A stretch of DNA of 5,367 bases from an uncultured Eubacteriales bacterium (GCA_958405585.1 CATYEP010000138.1:1-5367), one strand, 5' to 3'; shown: positions 1 through 5,367, counted from the stretch's first letter. Made by a program: numbers and translations. Notes: generated from the sequence alone by a model not told the origin.

Positions 1-2
1 CG

Positions 3-2891
3 ACGGCGATCAACGAACAAGGCGAGCTTGTTGTTACCTATTCTGACGGAACGAGTGAAACACTTGGAAAGGTGGTCGGCGCAAACGGACAGGATGGTGC
101 TGTCGGACAGGCCGGTGAGGACGGTAAAGGGATTCTTTCCGCAGAGATCAATGCGGATGGGGAACTGGTTGTTACCTATACGGATGGAAGCAGTGTGAAC
201 CTGGGTAAAGTGGTCGGCGAGAAGGGCGAACAGGGCATACAAGGCCCGCAGGGCGACAAAGGTGAACAAGGCGAGAAGGGCGAACAGGGTATACAAGGCC
301 CGCAGGGTGAGAAGGGCGAACAGGGAGAGCCTGGAAGAGGAATCGTCTCTGTTACCGTAAATGAGGACGGAAAGCTGGTCATTGCGTACACAGACGGAAC
401 GAGCGACGTGATCGAACTACCGACGGTCGGAAACGACTGTGAACACGAGTTCTATGAAATCGAGATAACAGAGTCTACCTGCACGACGCCGGGCAAGACC
501 GTAAAGATCTGTGTGAAAGACGGCGGGTGCGGTGCCGGATTTATCGTAGACAACAAGTTGGATCCTGACAATCATACATATGCGGAAACGCGCGATGAGC
601 CGACTTGCACGGAAGACGGATATATAGCCAGAAAGTGTGAGGAATGCGGGCATGAGGAGGAAATCGAGGTACTGCCTGCGCTTGGCCATGTTTGGAATGA
701 GGGAACGGTGACGCAGCCTACGTGTGAAGCGGACGGATTCATTACGTATACATGTACGCGTTGCGGCGAGACGATGGTCGAAGAGGCAAGCGAAGAAAAC
801 GGTTTGTTTGCGACGGGGCATTCGGGACAGGAAGGAGCCGTGCAGCTTGTTGTTGTGGATGAAGGAGCAAACAAATGTGAAGACGGATACCAGATCCTGT
901 TGGTATGCGGAAATTGTTTTGAGTATGTCTATGAAGCGACGGCAGTAGCGCCTACGGGGCATCATATCACGGCGGGTTGGACGGTCACGAAAGAACCGAC
1001 GTTGGAAGAAGCGGGAGAGATCGCAGGGTATTGTGATCTTTGCGAGACGTACGCGAAAGTGGAACTGCCTGTATTCAATGCAGAAGATTACGAACATACT
1101 GTGATTACGGAGCCCACCTGCACGGAGAACGGGAAAGACACGTATCTGATAACGCTGGGCGAATGGAGTAAAGTATTTGAAGTAGCGACTTCGTCTCTGC
1201 ATCATTATAATGGTGTGCCGATGGATCTGAACGGAAAATATACGGCGGATCAGGTGGAGACGGTATTCTCCAATGTGCCTGCAAGCTGTATTGAAAACGG
1301 ATACGGTTCATTTACCTGCGATGATTGCGGAAAAGAATATCTTGTGACGATCACAGGGGATCATACGTACGATACGGAAAATCCGATCCGTTCTCAGGAT
1401 TCGACTTGTACGGAACGCGGATATGACGTATACGTTTGCGAAGTATGCGGCGAAGAGCATACGGTATACCGTGAACTTCTTGAGCATGCATATACGTATG
1501 AATATGATCCGGAAGCGGGTACGCTGACGGTCGGCTGCAAGAATTGTGCATACTCGCAGGAGATCGACGTGATTTCGGCGGATGAGGTGCGAGTAGAAGC
1601 TACTTGCACGACGGAAGGGTATTACTATTATACTTATAAATATAATGATATGGAAGGGCAGGAACAGACAGGCGAAACGCCGCGCGTTACGCTTCCGAAG
1701 AAGCTGCATAATTACAACGGGCATGAATTTGATGTCAACGATCCGAATGCGGTATATGAAGTGAAATATATCGAAACGACGTTCGGCAACAGCCCTACGG
1801 ACTGCATGACGCAGGGGTTCGGGTCGTTTACTTGTGATGATTGCGGCAAAGAATTTATTGTAAAAATTACGGGTGACCACAGCTATGAACTTTCGGAAAC
1901 TGTGGGAGCTACCTGCACGGAAGACGGTTATTTTGTTTATGTCTGCAAAGTTTGCGGCGAAACATACAATGAAGCGAACCCGGACGATCCTGCAAAGGGA
2001 CATACGTATGAAGTTGCGGTGAAAGTCAACGAAGACGGAAAGGGCGTGACGCTTATGTTCACCTGTTCTGTGTGCGGATACAGTTACGATCTTGCGGCGG
2101 ATTCTTACGAAATCGAAAGGATCGAACCTACGTGCGAGACGGAAGGCAAAGTGATTTACCACTATGTCTACACGGTAAACGGGGAACAGCAGGAAGGAAG
2201 CGTGGATGCAGAAATTTTGCCCGTTACCCCGTATCATGTCAACAGTGACGGTACGAAGATCTATACGGACGGATCCGTCATCTACACGGTGGACGATGTC
2301 GACAGGATGTTTGCCAATACACCTGCAAGCTGTCTGGAACACGGCTACGGATACTTTACCTGCGCGGATTGCGGGAAAGAATATCTGGTAGAGATCACGG
2401 GGAATCACAGCTACGGTGACGAGATCACGGTTCCTGCGACCTGCGAAGCGGACGGAAAAGTTTATAAAGTCTGCTCTGTTTGCGGTCACGAAGAAGTGAT
2501 CATGACAATGCCTGCTTTGGGACATAAGTATACGTATACGGTTGCACAGGAACCGACGGCAGATGCCGCAGGCAAGCTCGTGGCAACATGCGGAAATTGC
2601 CAGGGTACGATCGAGTATGTGCTGCCTGCTCTCAGCGAAGCGAACGGATATTTGGTAGAGGTCGTATCGGAAGCTACATGCGCGACGGAAGGCCTGACAC
2701 GTTATACGATCGAAATTAAGGATTCTGAGGGAAATACGGTTTACACGTACGTCAAAGAAGTTGTTACGGAATTGATGGCGCATACGCCGAGCGATCGCGT
2801 ATACACGTGGGTCTATGAAGGCTGGCAGTATACGGGTTATTACTGCGAAGAATGCGGTCAGGTCATCGTTACGGAAAAAGTAGCGGCATGA
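3..2891 (+). CDS. Large collagen-like and Cys-module repeat protein, probable surface/secreted (5' end missing)
   Basis: The frame is open from the first bases of the window, and the sequence before the first GTG (72) already encodes a repeat module (INEQGELVVTYSDG) matching two later ones. The true start is therefore upstream, and the GTG at 72 is an internal Val. In 962 visible residues the order is: NxDGxLVVTYTDG module; six Gly-X-Y triplets (78-131); second module; 14 Gly-X-Y triplets (216-341); third module; then Cys modules to the end. Full Cys modules read C-x9-C-x2-C-G followed 11-20 residues later by H-x-[YW], suggesting Zn or another metal held by three Cys and one His (inference). 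Collagen-like runs and such Cys repeats are typical of extracellular proteins of gut clostridia, and their ligands are unknown. The C-terminus (VTEKVAA) has no LPXTG motif, hydrophobic segment or basic tail, so any anchor must be N-terminal, outside the window. Acidic composition fits an exported protein. A terminator follows the stop. Precise function is not recognisable. Confidence 0.9.
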   Translation, partial: TAINEQGELVVTYSDGTSETLGKVVGANGQDGAVGQAGEDGKGILSAEINADGELVVTYTDGSSVNLGKVVGEKGEQGIQGPQGDKGEQGEKGEQGIQGPQGEKGEQGEPGRGIVSVTVNEDGKLVIAYTDGTSDVIELPTVGNDCEHEFYEIEITESTCTTPGKTVKICVKDGGCGAGFIVDNKLDPDNHTYAETRDEPTCTEDGYIARKCEECGHEEEIEVLPALGHVWNEGTVTQPTCEADGFITYTCTRCGETMVEEASEENGLFATGHSGQEGAVQLVVVDEGANKCEDGYQILLVCGNCFEYVYEATAVAPTGHHITAGWTVTKEPTLEEAGEIAGYCDLCETYAKVELPVFNAEDYEHTVITEPTCTENGKDTYLITLGEWSKVFEVATSSLHHYNGVPMDLNGKYTADQVETVFSNVPASCIENGYGSFTCDDCGKEYLVTITGDHTYDTENPIRSQDSTCTERGYDVYVCEVCGEEHTVYRELLEHAYTYEYDPEAGTLTVGCKNCAYSQEIDVISADEVRVEATCTTEGYYYYTYKYNDMEGQEQTGETPRVTLPKKLHNYNGHEFDVNDPNAVYEVKYIETTFGNSPTDCMTQGFGSFTCDDCGKEFIVKITGDHSYELSETVGATCTEDGYFVYVCKVCGETYNEANPDDPAKGHTYEVAVKVNEDGKGVTLMFTCSVCGYSYDLAADSYEIERIEPTCETEGKVIYHYVYTVNGEQQEGSVDAEILPVTPYHVNSDGTKIYTDGSVIYTVDDVDRMFANTPASCLEHGYGYFTCADCGKEYLVEITGNHSYGDEITVPATCEADGKVYKVCSVCGHEEVIMTMPALGHKYTYTVAQEPTADAAGKLVATCGNCQGTIEYVLPALSEANGYLVEVVSEATCATEGLTRYTIEIKDSEGNTVYTYVKEVVTELMAHTPSDRVYTWVYEGWQYTGYYCEECGQVIVTEKVAA
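9..431 (+). repeat. Three copies of an NxDGxLVVTYTDG module separated by collagen-like runs
   Basis: Three 24-25 residue modules lie at about 9-80, 147-218 and 357-431. They share the core [IV]N-x2-G-[EK]-L-V-[VI]-x-Y-[ST]-D-G-[TS]-S; copies one and two end in LGKVVG and the third diverges to IELPTVG. A Gly-X-Y run follows copies one and two, each run ending in G-[KR]-G-I before the next module, so the array is (module, collagen run)2, module. The alternating hydrophobic pattern suggests a small beta unit (inference). The first copy is complete but touches the window edge, so more copies may lie upstream. Confidence 0.85.
219..326 (+). repeat. Tandem 54-bp repeat (two copies) inside the long collagen-like run
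   Basis: Copies at 219-272 and 273-326 encode EKGEQGIQGPQGDKGEQG and the same 18 residues with Glu for Asp. About 47 of 54 bases agree, and most changes are silent third-position changes. This points to duplication within the collagen-like run followed by drift under protein-level selection. The whole Gly-X-Y run is 216-341 (14 triplets), rich in GEK, GEQ and GPQ. Charged triplets of this kind can stabilise bacterial collagen helices without hydroxyproline (known for streptococcal Scl proteins). Confidence 0.9.
480..2855 (+). repeat. Array of about 19 Cys modules (C-x9-C-x2-C...H and reduced forms)
   Basis: Full modules with three Cys lie at 606-647, 723-764, 876-917, 1287-1328, 1407-1448, 1803-1844, 1914-1955, 2331-2372 and 2442-2483. 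Each reads roughly [TS]C-x3-G-[YF]-x4-C-x2-C-G; the copy at 876 has its Gly shifted by one. Most are followed by a conserved His in contexts such as LPALGH or ITGDH before an aromatic residue. Reduced modules keep only the CxxC pair (1032, 1536, 2064, 2589, 2844) or only the first Cys (1119, 1605, 2133, 2679). The first module (480-530) has C-x9-C-x5-C instead. The nine full modules and a matching His suggest metal-binding knuckles, but disulfides are equally possible outside the cell. Sequence alone does not decide between them. Confidence 0.85.
1200..2780 (+). repeat. Three long super-repeats, about 507, 528 and 546 bp
   Basis: The units are 1200-1706, 1707-2234 and 2235-2780 (169, 176 and 182 residues). 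Each starts with H-[HNV], then a Cys-free lead with V-x6-F-x-N-[VST]-P, then a full module with TC[DA]DCGKE[YF][LI]V-x-ITG[DN]H[TS]Y, a second full module, a CxxC-only module, and a module with only the first Cys (TC-x-TEG). Matching landmarks lie at 1287/1803/2331, 1407/1914/2442, 1536/2064/2589 and 1605/2133/2679. The steps of 507-546 bp are constant at the protein level, while the DNA has drifted. This indicates old duplications of a four-module block. Confidence 0.85.
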
Positions 2892-2921
2892 TTTTTCGGT
2901 CGGATTCGTTCATACATCAAA

Positions 2922-2938
2922 CGGTACGATAAGTACCG
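2922..2938. other. Small inverted repeat after the surface gene
   Basis: CGGTAC and GTACCG (2922-2927, 2933-2938) form a 6-bp perfect stem around the loop GATAA, 30 nt after the stop codon. It directly abuts the stronger hairpin that follows, so the two could stack or compete. It is short enough to be chance. Confidence 0.35.
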
Positions 2939-2985
2939 GCTGACAGCGGCGGAAATATCCGCCGCTGTCAGTCTTTCAGGTTTTT
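2938..2985 (+). terminator. Probable rho-independent terminator of the surface-protein gene
   Basis: Arms 2940-2953 (CTGACAGCGGCGGA) and 2958-2971 pair perfectly over 14 bp around the loop AATA. A G-T and a G-C pair extend the stem outward to 2938/2973. A T-rich tail follows (TCTTTCAGG, then five T at 2981-2985). The U-run is interrupted, so efficiency is uncertain, but the stem strength and its place about 50 nt after the stop favour termination on the + strand. The other strand has no T-run beyond the stem. Confidence 0.7.
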
Positions 2986-2994
2986 GGGGTAAAT

Positions 2995-3037
2995 CGGATG
3001 CCGCGGCGCGAAAAGGACTTTCGCGCCGCGGCATCCG
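2995..3037. other. 19-bp perfect hairpin without U-tract
   Basis: Arms 2995-3013 and 3019-3037 (left arm CGGATGCCGCGGCGCGAAA) pair perfectly around the loop AGGAC. The stem is very GC-rich. Neither strand has a T-run after it, so it is not a standard intrinsic terminator. It could be a copy of an interspersed intergenic repeat, a transcript-stabilising or processing structure, or a protein-binding palindrome. No ORF crosses it convincingly. Confidence 0.8.
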
Positions 3038-3148
3038 CGATAACGCGCCGAACGAGTAAATTATTTGCAGACAGGCAGCCGAAAAGCTATATTGCAGCGA
3101 GGATGCGAGAAAAATTCGTACGTATGAGTTGAATCGGAATGCAAAGCC

Positions 3149-3177
3149 TTGAAAAAAGTTGTATTCTGTAGTATAAT
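3149..3177 (+). promoter_or_regulatory. Sigma-A type promoter of the aldo/keto reductase operon
   Basis: The -35 TTGAAA (3149-3154) and -10 TATAAT (3172-3177) are separated by exactly 17 bp. The expected transcription start is near 3184, giving a leader of about 20 nt before the ATG at 3203. This leaves no room for a riboswitch or attenuator. No operator-like palindrome is evident around it. Confidence 0.85.
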
Positions 3178-3188
3178 AAACAAAAAAC

Positions 3189-3199
3189 GGAGAAGAGGG
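3189..3199 (+). promoter_or_regulatory. Ribosome binding site that fixes the reductase start
   Basis: GGAGAAGAGGG lies just before the ATG at 3203. The GGAG core sits 10 nt upstream, and GAGGG sits 3 nt upstream. The longer frame from TTG at 3149 would begin inside the -35 box, which supports the ATG at 3203. Confidence 0.75.
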
Positions 3200-3202
3200 C
3201 AG

Positions 3203-4117
3203 ATGCGTTTTGTAAAAACGGAGGGTCGGTCTTTGCCGGTCATCGCAGTCGGATGTATGGCGCTGAGTCAATTGGATAAAAAAGGCTGTGAGCAATTTAT
3301 CAAAGAGGCATATGAATGCGGATTGAATTTTTATGATCATGCTGATATTTACGGCGGAGGAGCGTGCGAAAGCGCCTTTGGCGATGCGGTGCATGCCTTG
3401 AAAATTCCCAGAGAAAAACTTATTCTGCAGACCAAATGCGGGATCGTATCCGGCAAGATGTATGACTTTTCAAAAAAACACATTCTCGAGGCTGTGGATG
3501 GATCTTTAAAGCGTCTGCGCACGGATTACGTGGACAGTTTGCTTTTGCACCGTCCGGATGCGCTGATGGAGCCGGAAGAAGTGGCGGAAGCGTTTGACGA
3601 ACTGGAACGCGCGGGGAAAGTAAGGATGTTCGGCGTATCGAATATGAATCCGTACCAGATCGAACTTCTCAAGAGCGCGGTGGGGCAGAGGCTGTTTGCC
3701 GACCAGCTGCAATTTTCGCCGGTACACGCGGGAATGATATCCTGCGGCATGGAAACGAACATGGAAACAGAAGGGGCTGTTTCAAGGGACGGATACATTC
3801 TGGATTATTGCAGACTGAAAGAAATGGTCGTGCAGGTCTGGTCTCCGTTCCGCTACGGCTTTTTTGAAGGCGTGTATTTGGATAGCGAAAAATTCGGAAA
3901 ATTGAATGACGTACTGGAAAAAATCGGACAAAAATATAAGATGGGAAAAGCGGCGGTCGTAGCGGCGTGGATTTTGCGGCATCCTGTAAAGGCGCAGGTG
4001 ATAACGGGAACCGTGAAGACGGATCATCTGTTGGAGATTGCGGCGGGTGCGGATGTTGTGATAACGCGCGAAGAATGGTACGAAATTTACAGGGTGGCAG
4101 GACATATATTGCCGTAA
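3203..4117 (+). CDS. ydhF: Aldo/keto reductase, YdhF-type (COG4989-like) oxidoreductase
   Basis: The product is 304 residues and matches the length and pattern of E. coli YdhF, an NADPH-type aldo/keto reductase with a TIM-barrel fold. The four catalytic positions of the superfamily are visible: Asp45 and Tyr50 in YDHADIYGG, Lys78 in LQTKCGI and His116 in LLLHRPD. GKVRMFGVSN (138-147) and SPVH (172-175) are further family landmarks, and a C-terminal ITGT (267-270) sits where the NADP-phosphate loop is expected. No signal peptide or membrane segment is seen, so it is cytosolic. The substrate cannot be inferred; the family reduces carbonyl compounds. The ATG at 3203 is chosen because the upstream in-frame TTG (3149) falls within the promoter. 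It heads an operon, with 13 nt between its stop and the rdgB start. Family assignment is strong; equivalence to YdhF itself is less certain. Confidence 0.92.
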   Translation: MRFVKTEGRSLPVIAVGCMALSQLDKKGCEQFIKEAYECGLNFYDHADIYGGGACESAFGDAVHALKIPREKLILQTKCGIVSGKMYDFSKKHILEAVDGSLKRLRTDYVDSLLLHRPDALMEPEEVAEAFDELERAGKVRMFGVSNMNPYQIELLKSAVGQRLFADQLQFSPVHAGMISCGMETNMETEGAVSRDGYILDYCRLKEMVVQVWSPFRYGFFEGVYLDSEKFGKLNDVLEKIGQKYKMGKAAVVAAWILRHPVKAQVITGTVKTDHLLEIAAGADVVITREEWYEIYRVAGHILP

Positions 4118-4130
4118 CGGAGAAACGAAA

Positions 4131-4718
4131 ATGAAGATTGTGGTTGCAAGCGGAAACAAAGCAAAATTGCGTGAGATCGCTCAGATTTTTCAAGGGCACA
4201 CGATCATATCCATGCAGGAAGCAGGATTTTCGGATGAGATCGACGAAACGGGAACGACGTTTGAAGAAAATGCGCTGATCAAAGCGCGTGCCGTGAGCGA
4301 AAAATTGCACTGTGCGGCACTGGCGGACGATTCGGGGTTGTGTGTCGAAGCACTGAACGGAGCCCCCGGCGTATACAGCGCGCGCTTTTGCGGAAGGCAC
4401 GGAGACGATGCGGCAAACAATCGGCTTTTGCTCGAAAAATTGAAGGACGTACCCGAAAAATTGCGCGGCGCGTACTTTGAAAGCTGTGTGGCACTGTGCC
4501 TGGCGGACGGCAGGGAAGTTACGGCGTCGGGCAGGACGTACGGCAGGATCTTGCAAAAAGAGGAAGGAAACGGAGGGTTCGGGTACGATCCGTTGTTTTT
4601 CAGTGACGAACTCGGAAAGAGCTTCGGGATAGCGGAGCCTGCGGAAAAGAATCGGGTATCGCATCGGGGAAAAGCATTGCGCACTTTATCGGAACGGATC
4701 AGGGAGCTTGGTCTGTGA
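4131..4718 (+). CDS. rdgB: dITP/XTP pyrophosphatase (RdgB/HAM1 family)
   Basis: This 195-residue cytosolic enzyme hydrolyses non-canonical purine nucleoside triphosphates (dITP, ITP, XTP) to the monophosphate and pyrophosphate, keeping deaminated purines out of DNA and RNA. All family motifs are present and in order: the N-terminal ASGNKAKLREI (6-16), FEENALIKA (44-52), the acidic metal/catalytic LADDSGL (64-70), GAPGVYSARF (78-86 region), GGFGYDPLF (148-156) and SHRGKAL (177-183). Length is normal for the family. GGAG at 4119-4122 lies 8 nt before the ATG. The gene follows the reductase by 13 nt and its stop overlaps the next start in GTGA, implying translational coupling. In Bacillus the orthologue ysnA is followed by ysnB in the same way. 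Confidence 0.97.
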   Translation: MKIVVASGNKAKLREIAQIFQGHTIISMQEAGFSDEIDETGTTFEENALIKARAVSEKLHCAALADDSGLCVEALNGAPGVYSARFCGRHGDDAANNRLLLEKLKDVPEKLRGAYFESCVALCLADGREVTASGRTYGRILQKEEGNGGFGYDPLFFSDELGKSFGIAEPAEKNRVSHRGKALRTLSERIRELGL

Positions 4719-5188
4719 AAACTTTGGTGATATTGTCGGATACGCATCGGAATCTGCAGCCGTTGGAGAAAATCGCAACGGTTTTGGCGGAAAGCGATTA
4801 TATTATACATTTGGGCGATATGGCATCGGACGCCAACGACCTGCTCCGTGCGTATCCGAAAAAAACATTTATTGTGTCGGGAAACAACGATTTTTTCGGC
4901 GGATTGCCAAATGAATTGGTGTTGGATGTGGAAGGCCGCCGCTTATTTGCCTGCCACGGACATCGCTATGGGGTAAAGAGCGGAACGGAGCGCCTGGCGG
5001 AAGCTGCGAAAGAGCATAGGTGCGATATCGCTTTATATGGACATACACACGCGGCCGACGTGCATGAAGAAAAGGGGATTCTACTGATCAATCCCGGATG
5101 CATGACGCGTTATTCGCCTGAGAAAAGTTATTGCTATCTGGTGATCGAAAAGCAAAAAGCGGTGGCGACGATCGTGAATATCCGATAA
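4715..5188 (+). CDS. yfcE: YfcE/MJ0936-type metallophosphoesterase (YsnB-like)
   Basis: This 157-residue calcineurin-like phosphoesterase is of the compact YfcE class, whose members cleave phosphodiesters in vitro with Mn or similar metals; the physiological substrate is unknown. Metal-binding motifs are complete: SDTH (Asp9, His11), LGD (Asp35), SGNND (Asn58, Asp59), CHGH (His81) and YGHTH (His110, His112), followed by INPGC (125-129), where most relatives have NPGS. The start is GTG at 4715, in the GTGA overlap with rdgB, with AGGGAG (4701-4706) 8 nt upstream. No signal peptide is seen. Co-transcription with rdgB matches the ysnA-ysnB pair of Bacillus, suggesting a nucleotide-linked housekeeping role (inference). 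No clear terminator follows before the tRNA promoter. Confidence 0.95.
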   Translation: MKTLVILSDTHRNLQPLEKIATVLAESDYIIHLGDMASDANDLLRAYPKKTFIVSGNNDFFGGLPNELVLDVEGRRLFACHGHRYGVKSGTERLAEAAKEHRCDIALYGHTHAADVHEEKGILLINPGCMTRYSPEKSYCYLVIEKQKAVATIVNIR

Positions 5189-5221
5189 CGTGAATATAGG
5201 AGACGCAGCGGGAGGAAATCA

Positions 5222-5275
5222 TTGGAAAAAATAAAAAATGTTCGAAAAAAAAGGCGAAAAATGTTTGACATATGA
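5222..5275 (+). CDS. Possible 17-residue basic peptide
   Basis: A TTG at 5222 with GGAGG (5211-5215) 6 nt upstream opens a frame reading MEKIKNVRKKRRKMFDI (TTG read as Met), ending in TGA at 5273-5275. The Shine-Dalgarno is as good as those of the neighbouring genes, and the peptide is strongly basic. Against it, the Lys/Arg content follows from the A-rich DNA, and the frame runs into the -35 region of the tRNA promoter. It is not recognised as a known peptide. It could be translated at the end of the yfcE transcript, be a decayed gene remnant, or be chance. Confidence 0.2.
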   Translation: MEKIKNVRKKRRKMFDI

Positions 5276-5293
5276 GCGTGTATTTGATATAAT
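5226..5293 (+). promoter_or_regulatory. Consensus promoter with A-rich upstream stretch driving tRNA-Gly
   Basis: TTGACA (5265-5270) and TATAAT (5288-5293) are both perfect consensus with 17-bp spacing. Upstream, A-runs at 5226-5231, 5233-5238, 5245-5252 and 5257-5261 resemble an UP element, as is common for strong stable-RNA promoters. Transcription should start near 5300, about 13 nt before the mature tRNA end. Confidence 0.92.
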
Positions 5294-5313
5294 CTTTTAG
5301 CGTTGTGTGATTC

Positions 5314-5367
<54 letters not shown>

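Noticed and set aside
219..326. CRISPR-like or regulatory tandem repeat
   Set aside because: The repeat is in frame, has no spacers and encodes collagen-like triplets, so it is protein-coding repetition.
417..1205. 262-codon minus-strand frame
   Set aside because: It has the same codon-phase shadow of the surface gene, with no family resemblance.
1308..2783. 491-codon open frame on the minus strand, opposite the surface gene
   Set aside because: Its codons are exact reverse complements of the + strand codons, so it stays open merely because the surface gene rarely uses TTA, CTA or TCA. It has no Shine-Dalgarno or recognisable domain, and the + frame has clear repeated protein motifs.
3065..3093. 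Second possible promoter TTGCAG, 17 bp, TATATT
   Set aside because: Spacing is right, but the -35 matches poorly and the -10 is imperfect. A much better promoter lies 84 bp downstream.
3103..3132. Nine-codon frame MREKFVRMS upstream of the reductase as a leader peptide
   Set aside because: The purine-rich bases abut the ATG with no spacing, and the main promoter starts transcription downstream of it.
3669..4664. 331-codon minus-strand frame across the reductase and rdgB
   Set aside because: It spans two well-identified genes on the + strand and reads as low-complexity Arg/Ser/Pro-rich sequence typical of an antisense shadow.
5173..5197. Direct repeat CGTGAATAT (5173-5181 and 5189-5197) flanking the yfcE stop
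   Set aside because: It is only 9 bp, with no inverted ends or inserted element. It was considered as a target-site duplication or operator half-sites, but the distance encloses just the stop codon region.

Overview
The window looks like a chromosomal segment from a Gram-positive bacterium of the phylum Bacillota, most likely a gut-type clostridium. The evidence is a collagen-like, Cys-rich surface-type protein of a style common there, purine-rich Shine-Dalgarno sites, and near-perfect sigma-A promoters. The rdgB-yfcE pair is also arranged as in Bacillus (ysnA-ysnB), and a tRNA-Gly(UCC) gene resembles those of Firmicutes. The genus cannot be named from this sequence. All convincing genes lie on the + strand.

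Positions 3-2891 hold the 3' part of one very large gene; its start lies upstream of the window. The 962 visible residues begin with short 'NxDGxLVVTYTDG' modules alternating with collagen-like Gly-X-Y runs. They continue with about 19 Cys-containing modules that read as a putative C-C-C-H metal-binding repeat. Modules from about 1200 to 2780 are organised into three long super-repeats of 169, 176 and 182 residues, with a more degenerate forerunner upstream. No cell-wall anchor is seen at the C-terminus.

Positions 2892-3202 form a non-coding gap of about 310 bases. It holds three consecutive inverted repeats. The middle one is a plausible rho-independent terminator of the surface gene. The third is a 19-bp perfect stem with no U-tract, whose role is unexplained. 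The gap ends in a clear promoter (TTGAAA, 17 bp, TATAAT).

Positions 3203-5188 form a compact three-gene operon: a YdhF-type aldo/keto reductase, the RdgB/HAM1-type house-cleaning dITP/XTP pyrophosphatase, and a YfcE-type metallophosphoesterase. The gap between the first two genes is 13 nt, and the last two overlap by 4 nt (GTGA). The second and third genes are a known neighbour pair; the reductase at the head is less expected.

Positions 5189-5367 hold an A-rich stretch, a consensus promoter (TTGACA, 17 bp, TATAAT) and the first 54 nt of a tRNA-Gly(UCC) gene cut by the window edge. A 17-codon reading frame with a good Shine-Dalgarno overlaps this promoter, but it may be chance.

Nothing here amounts to a clearly new biological system. 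The most unusual content is the ordered super-repeat of the surface protein, followed by the hairpin cluster and an apparent C at tRNA position 55.
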